Shown here: piece by piece, positions 35,300 through 44,230 of the stretch
How the letters are laid out: each line of letters starts with the position of its first letter
How positions within the stretch are numbered: the first letter of the stretch is position 1
NCBI GenBank assembly: GCA_963663135.2
Contig: CAXXRM010000005.1
Span: 1,984,001-2,048,000 of the forward strand
Direction of reading: 5' to 3'
DNA length: 64,000 bases
From: Io17-Chloro-G2 sp963663135
GTDB taxonomy: Bacteria > Chloroflexota > Dehalococcoidia > Lucifugimonadales > UBA3495
Translations under genes and position numbers: made by a program
Notes under the pieces: model-generated
The model's input: the letters and a program-made list of their open reading frames with translations, nothing else
Databases searched by the model: none
What the model was told of the DNA's origin: nothing

Positions 35300-36265
35300 G
35301 TGCTGTCAATTGCCAAAGAAGCTTGGGCAATCGCTATCTTGGCCCTGATGGGGGTCCTGTTGTTGGGGTGCGGGTCCGCGTCTACGGGCGGCAACCCATC
35401 CGGCGCTCCGACAACCGGTGTATCTTCCAGTGGTCCCTCCACTAGTCCCACTGGAAAATCCAGCCAAGCCACGGGAGGCGTCGACCCAATCCTGGCCACC
35501 ACGGTTCTGCGGGTCGGGGAGCAGCGAGTAGCCTTCCTCCTGGCGGGCCCCCAGGGAATCATCCAGGACCCAACCGCCCGGGTAACCCCCGTCTTCCTGG
35601 GCTCCGGCGCCAACGGCGCGGAAGTGACCGCCGCCGCGAAGCAAGCCCAATTCCACCTATGGCCCTACGGTGTGAGGGGGTCTTATTCCACCCAACTCGT
35701 TTTCGACCGTCCAGGCAGGTGGCGGCTGGACATTGAGACCGAGGGAACCGCTGAACCCACCATGGCGCGGTTGGAAATCGACGTGGCCGAGCAGTCGCAC
35801 ATTCCGGACATTGGCAGCCTTCCCCCAACCGGCAACAACAAAACTCTGGACACGGTGCCCAGCCTGGAGCAGCTGACTACGGATTACGAACCCGATCCGG
35901 ACCTTTATTCGATGACCATCGACCAAGCCATTGCGTCCGGCATGCCTTCTGTGATCGTATTTGCCACGCCGGCGTTCTGCTCAAGTCCCACCTGCGGCCC
36001 ACAGGTGGACACAGTCTCTATGCTCAAAGACCTACGCGCCCCGGACGCCAACTTCATCCACGTTGAACTTTATGACAACCCGGCGGAGATCCAGGGCGAC
36101 CTGGGAAGGGCCGAATTGGTCCCATTTGCCAATGATTGGGGGTTTACGACCATACCCGATTGGTCTAACGAGTCCTGGGTGTTTGTGTTGGACCCAAAGG
36201 GACGCATCCACCAACGTTTCGAAGGCTATGCCACGCTCGAAGAGTTGGACTCCGCAGCCTCCTAG
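35300..36265 (+). CDS. Thioredoxin-fold lipoprotein with a CSSPTC motif
   Basis: 321 residues from GTG 35300, chosen because GGAGG at 35288-35292 is correctly spaced. The signal is MLSIAKEAWAIAILALMGVLLLGC with lipobox Cys24. A Ser/Gly/Thr linker follows, then an Ig-like region (RVGEQRVAFLLAGPQG) and a C-terminal thioredoxin-like domain: VIVFATPAFCSSPTC, with Cys227 and Cys232 spaced C-x4-C rather than C-x2-C, then a TIPDWSNESWVFVLDPKG strand containing the cis-Pro region. It is the third exported redoxin in a row. The partner and electron donor are unknown. Confidence 0.82.
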   Translation: MLSIAKEAWAIAILALMGVLLLGCGSASTGGNPSGAPTTGVSSSGPSTSPTGKSSQATGGVDPILATTVLRVGEQRVAFLLAGPQGIIQDPTARVTPVFLGSGANGAEVTAAAKQAQFHLWPYGVRGSYSTQLVFDRPGRWRLDIETEGTAEPTMARLEIDVAEQSHIPDIGSLPPTGNNKTLDTVPSLEQLTTDYEPDPDLYSMTIDQAIASGMPSVIVFATPAFCSSPTCGPQVDTVSMLKDLRAPDANFIHVELYDNPAEIQGDLGRAELVPFANDWGFTTIPDWSNESWVFVLDPKGRIHQRFEGYATLEELDSAAS

Positions 36266-36348
36266 GAGCGTTTTTCGTGTCCGTATGGATTGGCCGTGGG
36301 AATTGAGGACCCGGTTAGCGTTGCCGGTGGCCCACTAATGGTTTGCCG

Positions 36349-37320
36349 ATGAAGATTTGCTCATTGTTGCCCAGCGGCACCGAAATCCTGTTCGGCCTGG
36401 GACTTGGCGATCAAGTCATAGGCGTAAGCGACCTGTGCGACTTCCCGGAGGAAGCAGCTGGGAAACGAGTAGTCTCCAGCAGCAAGGTGGACTCCGCCTC
36501 GCTGTCCAGCGCGGAAGTGGAAAGCGAAATGCGGCGCCTCATGGAGGCCGGTGAAGAACTTTACGAGTTGGACCGGGATTGGCTGGCCCAAAACAACCCC
36601 GATGTAGTCCTGACTCAAGACCTGTGCCAATTTTGCGAAGTGGACGCCAGCCAGGTCCTGGATGCCGTCGAAGGCATGTGCGCCGGAGCCAGGGTGATAG
36701 TGCTCCAACCTCGCACCCTGGACGGGATAATCTCCAGCATTGAGCAGGTCGGAGCCGCCTGCCTCGCAGAAGTCCCCGCCCGGCGGTTGGCGAATGAGCT
36801 AACCGACCGCATTGAAGCCGTGGAGCAGGTGTTGGAGAGGGCTTCGCACCGACCCCGCGCGTTTTCCCTGGAAGGAATCGACCCGTTGGTCGTTGGCGGA
36901 CATTGGATTCCTGATATTCTGCGAAGGGCCGGCGGGGTGCAAGACCAATTCGCACCGGGATGCCCGGCCCAACGTATTGCCTGGCGGGACGTCGTGGACT
37001 ACGGGCCCGAAAAGCTGTACATCGACCTTTGCTCCTCAGACCTGGAGCGCAACCTGCGGGAGGCTCCCTGGCTTGCCGCACAAGACGGGTGGAGCAGCCT
37101 GCCGGCGGTCCAGCGCGGGGAAGTCTACCTGATCGACCATGTTTATTTCAGCAGGCCCGGGCCCCGGGTAGTCCAGGGACTGGAGATTCTGGCCCAACTG
37201 ACCCATCCGGAATTGTTCTCCGGTTTCATACCATCGGGAACGGTGGTGAAGCTCGACCCATCCTTGGCGGCGGGCTGCCCGGCGGACCAAATTGCCGCCT
37301 GCTTCAAGCCATATCCGTAG
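36349..37320 (+). CDS. BtuF-like substrate-binding protein without a signal peptide
   Basis: 323 residues from ATG 36349; a TTG two codons earlier is less likely. It begins directly with the first domain, KICSLLPSGTEILFGLGLGDQVIGVSDLCDFPE, the TroA/BtuF-like helical-backbone binding fold. PDVVLTQDLCQFCEVD and the later GPEKLYIDLCSSD fit, and the GDVYLID-like GEVYLIDHVYFSRPGPRVVQGLE block matches cobalamin/siderophore-binding proteins. With no signal peptide and no lipobox it should be cytosolic, unlike true BtuF. No permease or ATPase genes are adjacent. The ligand is uncertain; a corrinoid is the best guess. Confidence 0.75.
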   Translation: MKICSLLPSGTEILFGLGLGDQVIGVSDLCDFPEEAAGKRVVSSSKVDSASLSSAEVESEMRRLMEAGEELYELDRDWLAQNNPDVVLTQDLCQFCEVDASQVLDAVEGMCAGARVIVLQPRTLDGIISSIEQVGAACLAEVPARRLANELTDRIEAVEQVLERASHRPRAFSLEGIDPLVVGGHWIPDILRRAGGVQDQFAPGCPAQRIAWRDVVDYGPEKLYIDLCSSDLERNLREAPWLAAQDGWSSLPAVQRGEVYLIDHVYFSRPGPRVVQGLEILAQLTHPELFSGFIPSGTVVKLDPSLAAGCPADQIAACFKPYP

Positions 37321-37348
37321 ATTGGCCCGGCGTCTCAACGGTTTTCCA

Positions 37349-37377
37349 TGACGCGGTTAATAATCTGGCGTTATAAT
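37349..37377 (+). promoter_or_regulatory. Promoter of the flavin reductase gene
   Basis: TATAAT at 37372-37377 with a TGACGC element at 37349-37354, 17-bp spacer. The TTG start is 42 bp downstream. Confidence 0.5.
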
Positions 37378-37418
37378 GATTGAGATTTCAGGGGGTGACT
37401 GGCCCCGGAGTATGAGTA

Positions 37419-37904
37419 TTGGCTGTAAGTAAGGACGATTTCAGGGGAGCCATGGGTGAGTTCGCTACAGGCGTGACGGTAATCACAACTCTGGATGACA
37501 AGGGCGATCCTCACGCCATGACAGCAAACTCGTTTACGTCGGTTTGCCTGGAACCGCCGGTGGTTCTGGTGTGCGTGGCTCACGGCACCCACACCCACGG
37601 GTATGTGACGAGCGCGGGCAAGTTTGGCGTGAATATCCTGGGCAGGGGTCAGCAGGAACTGGGCTCCTACTTCGCCAAACGCCCGGAAGACCGCCAGGGC
37701 GCGGTCAAATATACCTATTCAGAGGGAGAGGCAGGTCTGCCGGTGCTGGACCACTCGACCCTGTTCTTTGGCTGCCAGGTAATCGGCTCCCATGTATACG
37801 GGGACCACACAATATACTTGGGCGAAGTTGAGGAAATTCAGCGGTTGGAACCCCAGGAGCCGTTGATGTTCTACCAAAGCAGGTGGTACGACCCCTCCGG
37901 GTAG
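37419..37904 (+). CDS. Flavin reductase family protein
   Basis: 161 residues from TTG 37419. Family blocks are FRGAMGEFATGVTVITTLD near the N-terminus, AMTANSFTSVCLEPPVVLVCV in the FMN-binding region, and GKFGVNILG. It has the split-barrel flavoreductase fold that reduces FMN or FAD with NAD(P)H and often serves two-component monooxygenases. A luciferase-like monooxygenase is encoded at 50664 but not adjacent. Convergent with the broken hydrolase gene. Confidence 0.9.
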   Translation: MAVSKDDFRGAMGEFATGVTVITTLDDKGDPHAMTANSFTSVCLEPPVVLVCVAHGTHTHGYVTSAGKFGVNILGRGQQELGSYFAKRPEDRQGAVKYTYSEGEAGLPVLDHSTLFFGCQVIGSHVYGDHTIYLGEVEEIQRLEPQEPLMFYQSRWYDPSG

Positions 37905-37931
37905 TAACATTTGCAATGGGGGCTTGCCGTC

Positions 37932-38728
37932 TTACCGGAGAGCGCCCAGGAACAGCTCAATTTGCTCGTTTACCGCCTGCGGTTGTTCCAGTTGAACAAA
38001 ATGGGTGCCCTCTTCAATGACATCTCTACTGGCTCCCTTGATTTTCTCGACTAGTAGTCAGTCATCTCTGGAATAGCAATTTCTGTCAGGCGACACCCTG
38101 GGCGCTCAAACAAAACTCCACCGCCTTTGCTCTTATGATTACACGGTTGACTGACTACTAGATAGTCCGAGTATCTGACTGGAGTCATAGTGTCGTCGCT
38201 TCCGCAAATGGCCAGGGTGGGCAGTTGAATTTGATCGACTTGCTCCATAACGTCGAAGCGGTTGCAAGCCTTTAGATCGTTTAGCTCCACCAGGGGGCCC
38301 ACCGCGGCGGCCCGCCGCATCAATGCCTGCTGTACCTCGGAATCAACGCGTTGATAGGCGATGCGGCGCTGATCCAACCACCGGGAATTGTTGTCGCCCG
38401 GCTGCTCGCAGAGGCCAAAGAAATCCGGGTGCACTCTCAGCCGGGCCCCGGAGCCAATCAGCACAATTCCTTTAAGCTCCTCGGGGTAGCGCAGGGCGTA
38501 TAACAGGGTGATCGCTCCCCCCATGGAGTGACCGCATAGGACCACGTCTTGGTACCCGCTCCCGGCATTAAAACCCCGCAGCCACTCGACGTAGCTATCG
38601 ATCTCCGTACAGGGCTTCCCTACAGGGTGACCGGGGAGGTCAACGGCGACGGCGTTGGTAAAGTATTGGAGCTGGTAGTGGAAGGACAGGCTGGATTCAC
38701 CGGCGCCGTGAACGAAAACCAACTGCAT
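37932..38728 (-). pseudogene. Alpha/beta hydrolase gene split by a MITE
   Basis: From ATG 38728 (MQLVFVHGAGESSLSF) the frame encodes an alpha/beta hydrolase with GHSMGG nucleophile elbow and CGSDDTMTP acid region, then enters the element at 38157 and stops at the TAG at 38053-38051. Removing the 103-bp element and one copy of the CTAG repeat rejoins SDY-L-VEKIKGASRDV to EEGTHFVQLEQPQAV, which carries the missing catalytic His, and ends at TAA 37934-37932. The restored gene would be 690 bp, 229 aa, a normal length. The present product lacks the His and gains a 35-residue tail, so it is probably inactive. An apparent upstream extension to 39040 is the complement of gyrA and spacer and is not used. 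Confidence 0.9.
38055..38157. mobile_element. 103-bp MITE with 10-bp inverted repeats and CTAG target duplication
   Basis: The ends are TAGTCAGTCA and its exact complement TGACTGACTA. CTAG lies on both sides (38051-38054 and 38158-38161) and is the 4-bp target duplication. Element plus one CTAG is 107 bp, and its removal restores the hydrolase reading frame exactly, which proves insertion. It encodes nothing. CTAG fits the YTAR target of IS5-group elements, but the parent is not in this window. Confidence 0.93.
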
Positions 38729-38990
38729 GGGTAACACCTTCGCGGATGCTATGAATCGCCCTACCCGCCTGATTAGGGCCCCGCTTTTGATAAACCGGGC
38801 GATTTTTGTGTGTTCTATAGCAACGTTAAGATGAATGATGTGGGCATTCCTCTGTTGATTGACCCGATGCACCGCCCCTGAGAATCCAGTTCGGCACACC
38901 GGGCTTTCCACAACAAAGGATAGAATCCGGAACAGTTCCCACAGAACTGACGTTGGTGGCCACGGGCGCCGGGAGAAGCGGGAAGCGGTC

Positions 38991-41576
38991 CTACTTGTCG
39001 GTGCCGGCCCCGTTGCTCCCGTTGGCCGGGCTGGCGCCATTCACCGGGCGGTGGCCATTTGTCGACGCGCCGGTACCATTGGAGCCATTTTCTTCCGACC
39101 CATTCTCACGTTCGTGAACATTCTCTTGGAAGCAGGCGATTGAGGCAACATAGTCATCGGGTTCCCGGTCCCGCCAAACAATCACGCCCTGGGCATTGCG
39201 TCCAGTTTTGCGGACGTCCTCCAACGTAATACGAACCATTTGGGCCTGGGCTGAAATAATGAAAATCTCCTGTCCCGGTGCGTCAGATACCACCCGAGCG
39301 GCCGCAACTGGGCCGGTTTTTTCTGTGACCCGTAGGGTGATTACTCCCTGGCCTCCCCTTGCGTGCCTAGTATAGTTGGAGTTTGACAAGGGAGTGGACT
39401 TGCCGAAACCGCGCTCGCTAACGACGAGCAAATGGCTGTTGGGCAACACCACACCCATGGCCACCACCTTATCTTCACCCAACACCCTCATTCCCCGGAC
39501 TCCGCCTGCTGAGCGTGACCGGGGCCTTAGGCCGGAAACCGGGAATACTATTGCCTGTCCATTTTTCGAAACCATGACAACGTCGCTGGAGGTATCGGCC
39601 TGCCCTACGCTGACCAGCTCGTCCCCCTGTTCCAGGTGCATAACATTCAATCCCGAAGGCCGGATGTTGGACAGGCCGCCGGCTTTCAAGGCCTTAACTT
39701 CCCCCAGCCGCGTCGCCAGAATCAAGAGATAGTCGTCACTGGGGTTCTTGATTGCGAGCATCGCCTGCACCTGCTCGCCGCGCGCCAGGGGCAGCAGGTT
39801 GACCAGGGGGGTGCCCCTGGTGGTCCGGGAAGTATCGGCGGCGATGTTAAATGCCCGCAGTGGGTACACGCGGCCCCGGTTGCTGAAGAAGAACAGGGTC
39901 TCGTGAGTATCGACCACCACCAGGTCCATCAGGGCGTCATCTTCACGGGTGGTCATACCCCGCACTCCCTTACCGCCCCGGTGCTGGGTGCGGTAGGTGG
40001 CGATGGGGACCCGCTTGATGTATCCCCGCTGGCTGAGCGTTATCACGACGTCTTCGTTGGCGATAAACTGCTCGTCGGTGGTCCCCGCTATTTCAGCTTC
40101 GTGAATGACGGTCCGGCGTGGCTCGCCATAGTCCTTCTTGAGCTTCCTGGTTTCTTCTTTTATCTGGGTCAGGACCTTCAGGGGGTCGGCCAGAATGGCC
40201 TCCAACTCGCCAATTGTCTTGACCAGGTCTTGGTGCTCGTTCTCCAACCGTTCCCGTTCCAGAGCGGCCAGACGGCGGAGTTGCATGTCCAGGATTGCTT
40301 GGGCCTGAATCTGGCTGAGGTCCAGTTGCTCCATCAGCCGGGTACGAGCGGTTTCGACGTCGGGGGATCCCCGGATGATTTCCACCACCAGGTCCATCTG
40401 GTCCAGGGCCAACAGCAGACCCTGCACCACGTGGTCACGGTCCCTGGCCCGGTTCAGCAAGTATTCGGACCGCCTTCGAATCACTTCCTGCCGGTGGGCA
40501 ATGAACAGCGCCAGCGCCTGCTTTAACGGCAGAGTCTGGGGTTGGCCGTCTACCAGGGCCAGGACGATGCTGTTGAAGGAGGTGCGTAGAGAGGTATAGC
40601 GGAACAGGTTGTTCAGGACGATGTTTCCCTGGGCATCCCGCCGCAATTCCACCACGATCCGCATGCCATGCCGGTCGGACTCATCGCGGATATCCGACAC
40701 GCCCTCTATGCGTTTGTTCCGCACCAACTGGGCCATCTTCTCCACGAGGTTGGCCTTGTTTACCTGAAAGGGCAGTTCTGTGATGACGATTTGCTCTCGT
40801 CCGCCCCGAATCTCCTCAACTTCAGTGGCGCCTTCCATGATGATGCGGCCACGGCCGGTCGTGTAAGTGTCCACGATCCCCTGCTTGCCCCGGATAGACC
40901 CGGCAGTAGGAAAGTCCGGCCCCAAGACAAAACTCATCAGGCGCTCAGTGGTACATTCCGGGTGGTCGACCAAGTAGCAAATGGCGTCGCATATCTCGGA
41001 CAGGTTGTGGGGAGGTATGTTGGTGGCCATTCCTACGGCAATGCCGGTAGCGCCGTTCAGCAGCATGTTCGGGAGGCGGGCGGGTAAAACCGTTGGCTCA
41101 TCCATGGAGTCGTCAAAGTTGGCAAGAAAGTCCACCGTGTTCAGGTCGAGGTCGGCCAACAATTCCTCGGCGATTGGGGCCAACCGGGCCTCGGTGTACC
41201 TCATGGCGGCGGGAGGGTCGCCGTCCACGCTGCCGAAGTTACCTTGGCCGGTAACCAGCATGTGGCGCAAGGAGAAAGGCTGGGCCATACGGACCAGGGC
41301 GTCGTACACCGAAATCTCGCCGTGGGGGTGGTATTTGCCCAGCACCTCTCCGACGATACGAGCGGTTTTCCGGTAAGAGGTGTTGGCCCGGAGTCCCATC
41401 TCCTGCATTGCGTAAAGGATGCGGCGCTGCACCGGTTTCAGGCCGTCGCGAACGTCGGGCAACGCACGGGAGACAATCACGCTCATGGCATAGGTCAGGT
41501 AGGACGTGCGCATCTCCTCTTCAATGCGCACGGGGCGGTTTCCATCTGTAGGCGGCACGGGGGCGGTGGTTACCAT
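38991..41576 (-). CDS. gyrA: DNA gyrase subunit A
   Basis: 861 residues. The quinolone region reads HPHGEISVYDALVRMAQPF with Ile88 at the position equivalent to E. coli Ser83 and Glu87 at the Asp82 position. The catalytic Tyr127 is in AAMRYTEAR. The tower and coiled-coil regions follow, then the C-terminal beta-pinwheel with the GyrA-box-like QRGGKGVRGM pattern (TQHRGGKGVRGM), which marks it as gyrase rather than topoisomerase IV. The last 40 residues are an Asn/Gly/Ser-rich tail (NGSEENGSNGTGASTNGH) beyond the usual end. It introduces negative supercoils with GyrB, which is not here. Confidence 0.97.
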   Translation of the reverse strand: MVTTAPVPPTDGNRPVRIEEEMRTSYLTYAMSVIVSRALPDVRDGLKPVQRRILYAMQEMGLRANTSYRKTARIVGEVLGKYHPHGEISVYDALVRMAQPFSLRHMLVTGQGNFGSVDGDPPAAMRYTEARLAPIAEELLADLDLNTVDFLANFDDSMDEPTVLPARLPNMLLNGATGIAVGMATNIPPHNLSEICDAICYLVDHPECTTERLMSFVLGPDFPTAGSIRGKQGIVDTYTTGRGRIIMEGATEVEEIRGGREQIVITELPFQVNKANLVEKMAQLVRNKRIEGVSDIRDESDRHGMRIVVELRRDAQGNIVLNNLFRYTSLRTSFNSIVLALVDGQPQTLPLKQALALFIAHRQEVIRRRSEYLLNRARDRDHVVQGLLLALDQMDLVVEIIRGSPDVETARTRLMEQLDLSQIQAQAILDMQLRRLAALERERLENEHQDLVKTIGELEAILADPLKVLTQIKEETRKLKKDYGEPRRTVIHEAEIAGTTDEQFIANEDVVITLSQRGYIKRVPIATYRTQHRGGKGVRGMTTREDDALMDLVVVDTHETLFFFSNRGRVYPLRAFNIAADTSRTTRGTPLVNLLPLARGEQVQAMLAIKNPSDDYLLILATRLGEVKALKAGGLSNIRPSGLNVMHLEQGDELVSVGQADTSSDVVMVSKNGQAIVFPVSGLRPRSRSAGGVRGMRVLGEDKVVAMGVVLPNSHLLVVSERGFGKSTPLSNSNYTRHARGGQGVITLRVTEKTGPVAAARVVSDAPGQEIFIISAQAQMVRITLEDVRKTGRNAQGVIVWRDREPDDYVASIACFQENVHERENGSEENGSNGTGASTNGHRPVNGASPANGSNGAGTDK

Positions 41577-41747
41577 GTCATGCTCCTCATCCTCACATCC
41601 CTAACTTTCATGCTATGGGAATTTTTCAAACCGGGTTAGCGTTCAGCGACCCGGTGCCTGGGTTCACGCCGACGCCAAGCCAATTTGGGACTTCAGTTAC
41701 CTGATCGGATGGTCTCCCGAGTTTTACGCCAAGATGGGCCCGTTAAA

Positions 41748-41777
41748 TATCTTGGGGGGTCCTATCTTGGGGGGTCC
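41748..41777. repeat. 15-bp exact tandem duplication
   Basis: TATCTTGGGGGGTCC occurs twice in direct contact in the spacer between gyrA and the C26 peptidase gene. It is G-rich on the plus strand and a likely slippage product. Confidence 0.85.
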
Positions 41778-41830
41778 TAGCGGGGTCCCAGCAGCGGCAG
41801 TGTTCCAGGAAACATGCCCGGGCTCAGGTC

Positions 41831-42547
41831 TTATGATGCGTAACTTTCAGCGCGTTCTTGAAATGCGGCGAATAGATTGGCGAATATTCCCGGCACTTCG
41901 TTCTGGCGTTCCGGGTGGCATTGGAGTCCGATCACCCAGGAATGCGACGGGCTTTCCAGTCCCTCCACCAAGCCGTCTTCAACCGCAAAGGCTGTGGACA
42001 TCAGCCCCGGAGACCGCTGCGCTTCTTGCAGCCCCTGGTGGTGATAACTGTTGACCCGGAAGAACCCGGCCATACCGATTACCGCCGCCGCTTTCGAGCC
42101 GGGGGACAGGTATATTTCGTGGGTACTGCCGTCTTTGGCGTCATCTGAGCTGTTGGGGCCGCTGGGGCGATGCCCGTCCAGGTGTTGTATCAATTGCCCG
42201 CCGAAGGCGACGTTCAAGACCTGCATCCCCCGACAAATTGCCAGCACAGGCATATCCCGGTCCAATGCCCATGCCAAAAGCCCCAGGTCAAGGTCGTCCA
42301 GCGGGCGGCAGAGAGTCAGCCCGGCCTCGGCGTTAGGCGTTTGCCCGTACAGCTGCGGGTCTACGTCTTCACCGCCGCGGAGCAACAATCCGGACACTCC
42401 GTCCATCAATTCACCGGCAGACTTGTGACAGTGGTCCTCCGGGGACATGAGGCGGATGTTGGCTCCCAATGACTCCATAACTTGGATATAACGGCGGGGT
42501 CCGTGGGGGGCGTCGCGGCCGGAGGTGGTTAGCGCAATTGTTACCAT
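41831..42547 (-). CDS. Peptidase C26 (gamma-glutamyl-GABA hydrolase-like glutamine amidotransferase)
   Basis: 238 residues from ATG 42547, where homology begins (MVTIALTTSGRD); an upstream extension is AT-rich and improbable. Nucleophile Cys is in LAICRGMQVLNV. The catalytic His-Pro-Glu is in GLQCHPERQ. The SGLLLRGGEDVDPQLYG block is typical of PuuD-like enzymes that release glutamate from gamma-glutamyl compounds. No polyamine genes are adjacent. Divergent from the MFS gene. Confidence 0.92.
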   Translation of the reverse strand: MVTIALTTSGRDAPHGPRRYIQVMESLGANIRLMSPEDHCHKSAGELMDGVSGLLLRGGEDVDPQLYGQTPNAEAGLTLCRPLDDLDLGLLAWALDRDMPVLAICRGMQVLNVAFGGQLIQHLDGHRPSGPNSSDDAKDGSTHEIYLSPGSKAAAVIGMAGFFRVNSYHHQGLQEAQRSPGLMSTAFAVEDGLVEGLESPSHSWVIGLQCHPERQNEVPGIFANLFAAFQERAESYAS

Positions 42548-42798
42548 GCTAGGTTCTATTTTACCTGATTTGAAGCTAAAGAAACAATAAAATAGCTTGT
42601 AAGTAACAGGGAACATGGAGCTATAAGCATTTAACCCCCAGTGTCAAAATGCCCGATATGTGAAAAGAGAGCTTCAAATTGGGATAGAAGCGGTCAAATC
42701 CCGTGGCAAGGAAGCTCACTGGAAGCCGCCGTGTGCTGTATCATAGAGGCCACGTAGGTTCGAACCTTGGCCGTGCAGACGGTGGCGCAACCAACTCC
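42548..42798. other. Divergent intergenic region
   Basis: About 250 bp, AT-rich at 42555-42610. A GGTTCGAACC motif at 42757-42766 looks tRNA-like, but no acceptor or anticodon arm can be folded. The downstream half may be translated if the MFS gene starts at an earlier GTG (42703). Confidence 0.4.
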
Positions 42799-44163
42799 GT
42801 GACCCCCCCCACTACCGGACCCACATCAACTCCTCAAAAACACCCCCACTGGGGAGACTTGGCGCTTTTGCGCCTGAGCGCCTACGGGTTTGGCATCAAC
42901 GGCTTGCTCCTGGCCATGGACGTAATGATCCTGCCCGCACTGCTGTTGGTGTTAACCTCCGACGACCTCAAAAACACGTATCTGGGCTTGTTAGGTTTCA
43001 GCGGCCTGGTGCTGGCGGCCTTAGTCCAATTGGGCATCGCGCCGATTAGCGACAAGTCCAAGTCTTCTTTGGGAAAGCGGGTCCCCTTCATCCTCTGGGG
43101 GTCTGCCTTGGTTTGCGCGGCGCTGGTGGGGGTGGGTATGGCGCCCAACTACGCCTTGTTGTTTGCGGCCTGGCTTTTCCTTCAGGGCAGCGTCAACGTT
43201 GGGTACGGGCCATACCAGGCATTGATCCAAGACCTTGTTCCCAGTGGGCTGGTCGGCAAGGCTGCATCCTACAAGATTCTCACCGACGCCGCCGGAGCGT
43301 TGGCATTGATCCTCGTCGCCGGCGAGTTAATCGGCCTGGCTTCGGGTTCCGACCTGAGGTTTTGGGTGTGGATGGCCCTGGGTGTTTTAGCAGCGTGTGT
43401 GGTGGTTAACGCCGGTATAACGTCGGTAACCGCGGTGGGCCGGGGACGGGCCCAGCCCGTGGCGGTCCCGGTGCAGCAACCCAACCCGCCCAGGGTCCGG
43501 CCGGGGCTGCGGCCCCCGTTGCACCCTCAATTGACTCGCTTTGTGATATCCCGGCTGATGCTGGTGATCGGCATCGCCGCGTTCCAAACGTACGGAATGT
43601 TTTTCCTCAAGGACGTGGTGGGGTTGGAAAATCCGGCCCAGACGCTGGGGCGCATGACAATGGTCATAGGCGGCGGGTTGGCGGTGAGCGTCTTCTTTAC
43701 CGGCCGGATCTCCGACCGGGTGGGCCGCAAGCCGTTGATGTTAGTCGGAGCCCTGGGCGCTGCCGCTTCCACCATCTCGTTGCTCGCCGCCAACGATGTA
43801 ACGCAAGTGTTGGTAGTAGGTAGCGCCACCGGAATTTCGGTGGGAATGTTGCTGAGCGCCAACTGGGCGTTGGCCAACGAGATGGGCACCTCGGGCCGAG
43901 AGGCGCAACACATCGGCATTATCAACCTGGCCAACATTGGCGGCGCCGGAATCTCGAAGCTATTGGGACCGGGGATTGACGCTCTGAACCGGCTTGAGCC
44001 CACTTTGCAGTTCCTGGGCTACTCCTACGCCGTAACGGGATACTCGGCCATGCTGATTGGCTGCGGGGTCATGTTTGTTGCCGGAGCTCTGTTGCTCATG
44101 CCCCTCGACTCCGAAAAACGAGGCGCCCAGTCATCGCACGGTTTACCTCAAGAACCCGCCTGA
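42799..44163 (+). CDS. Major facilitator superfamily transporter
   Basis: About 454 residues from GTG 42799, or 486 if GTG 42703 is used. The frame holds about 12 hydrophobic segments. The conserved motif-A-like loop appears twice: APISDKSKSSLGKRVP after helix 2 and GRISDRVGRKPLML in the second half. The GKRVPFILWG pattern resembles the GPH/SLC45-type sugar transporter branch. Residues 235-260 form a Pro/Arg-rich cytoplasmic linker between the two six-helix halves. The substrate is unknown. It stands alone, convergent with the HpcH aldolase gene. Confidence 0.85.
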   Translation: MTPPTTGPTSTPQKHPHWGDLALLRLSAYGFGINGLLLAMDVMILPALLLVLTSDDLKNTYLGLLGFSGLVLAALVQLGIAPISDKSKSSLGKRVPFILWGSALVCAALVGVGMAPNYALLFAAWLFLQGSVNVGYGPYQALIQDLVPSGLVGKAASYKILTDAAGALALILVAGELIGLASGSDLRFWVWMALGVLAACVVVNAGITSVTAVGRGRAQPVAVPVQQPNPPRVRPGLRPPLHPQLTRFVISRLMLVIGIAAFQTYGMFFLKDVVGLENPAQTLGRMTMVIGGGLAVSVFFTGRISDRVGRKPLMLVGALGAAASTISLLAANDVTQVLVVGSATGISVGMLLSANWALANEMGTSGREAQHIGIINLANIGGAGISKLLGPGIDALNRLEPTLQFLGYSYAVTGYSAMLIGCGVMFVAGALLLMPLDSEKRGAQSSHGLPQEPA

Positions 44164-44230
44164 ACCTCACAATAAGAACCGCGCCCAGGCCACAGCCGCG
44201 GCCCTTAGCAACCAGATAGGAACCCCGGCG

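Noticed and set aside
38729..39040. Upstream extension of the broken hydrolase to 39040
   Set aside because: The extra N-terminus is the complement of the gyrA tail and spacer; the hydrolase fold starts at ATG 38728.
39636..40526. 296-codon plus-strand frame inside gyrA
   Set aside because: Complementary frame of gyrA; no recognisable product.
42750..42790. GGTTCGAACC near the start of the MFS gene as a tRNA T-arm
   Set aside because: No acceptor stem or anticodon arm can be folded around it, and it lies in the MFS upstream region.
43943..44003. CRISPR or other repeat arrays anywhere in the window
   Set aside because: No regularly spaced direct repeats were found on reading through; the only tandem repeats are two 15-bp duplications and one 10-bp triplet.
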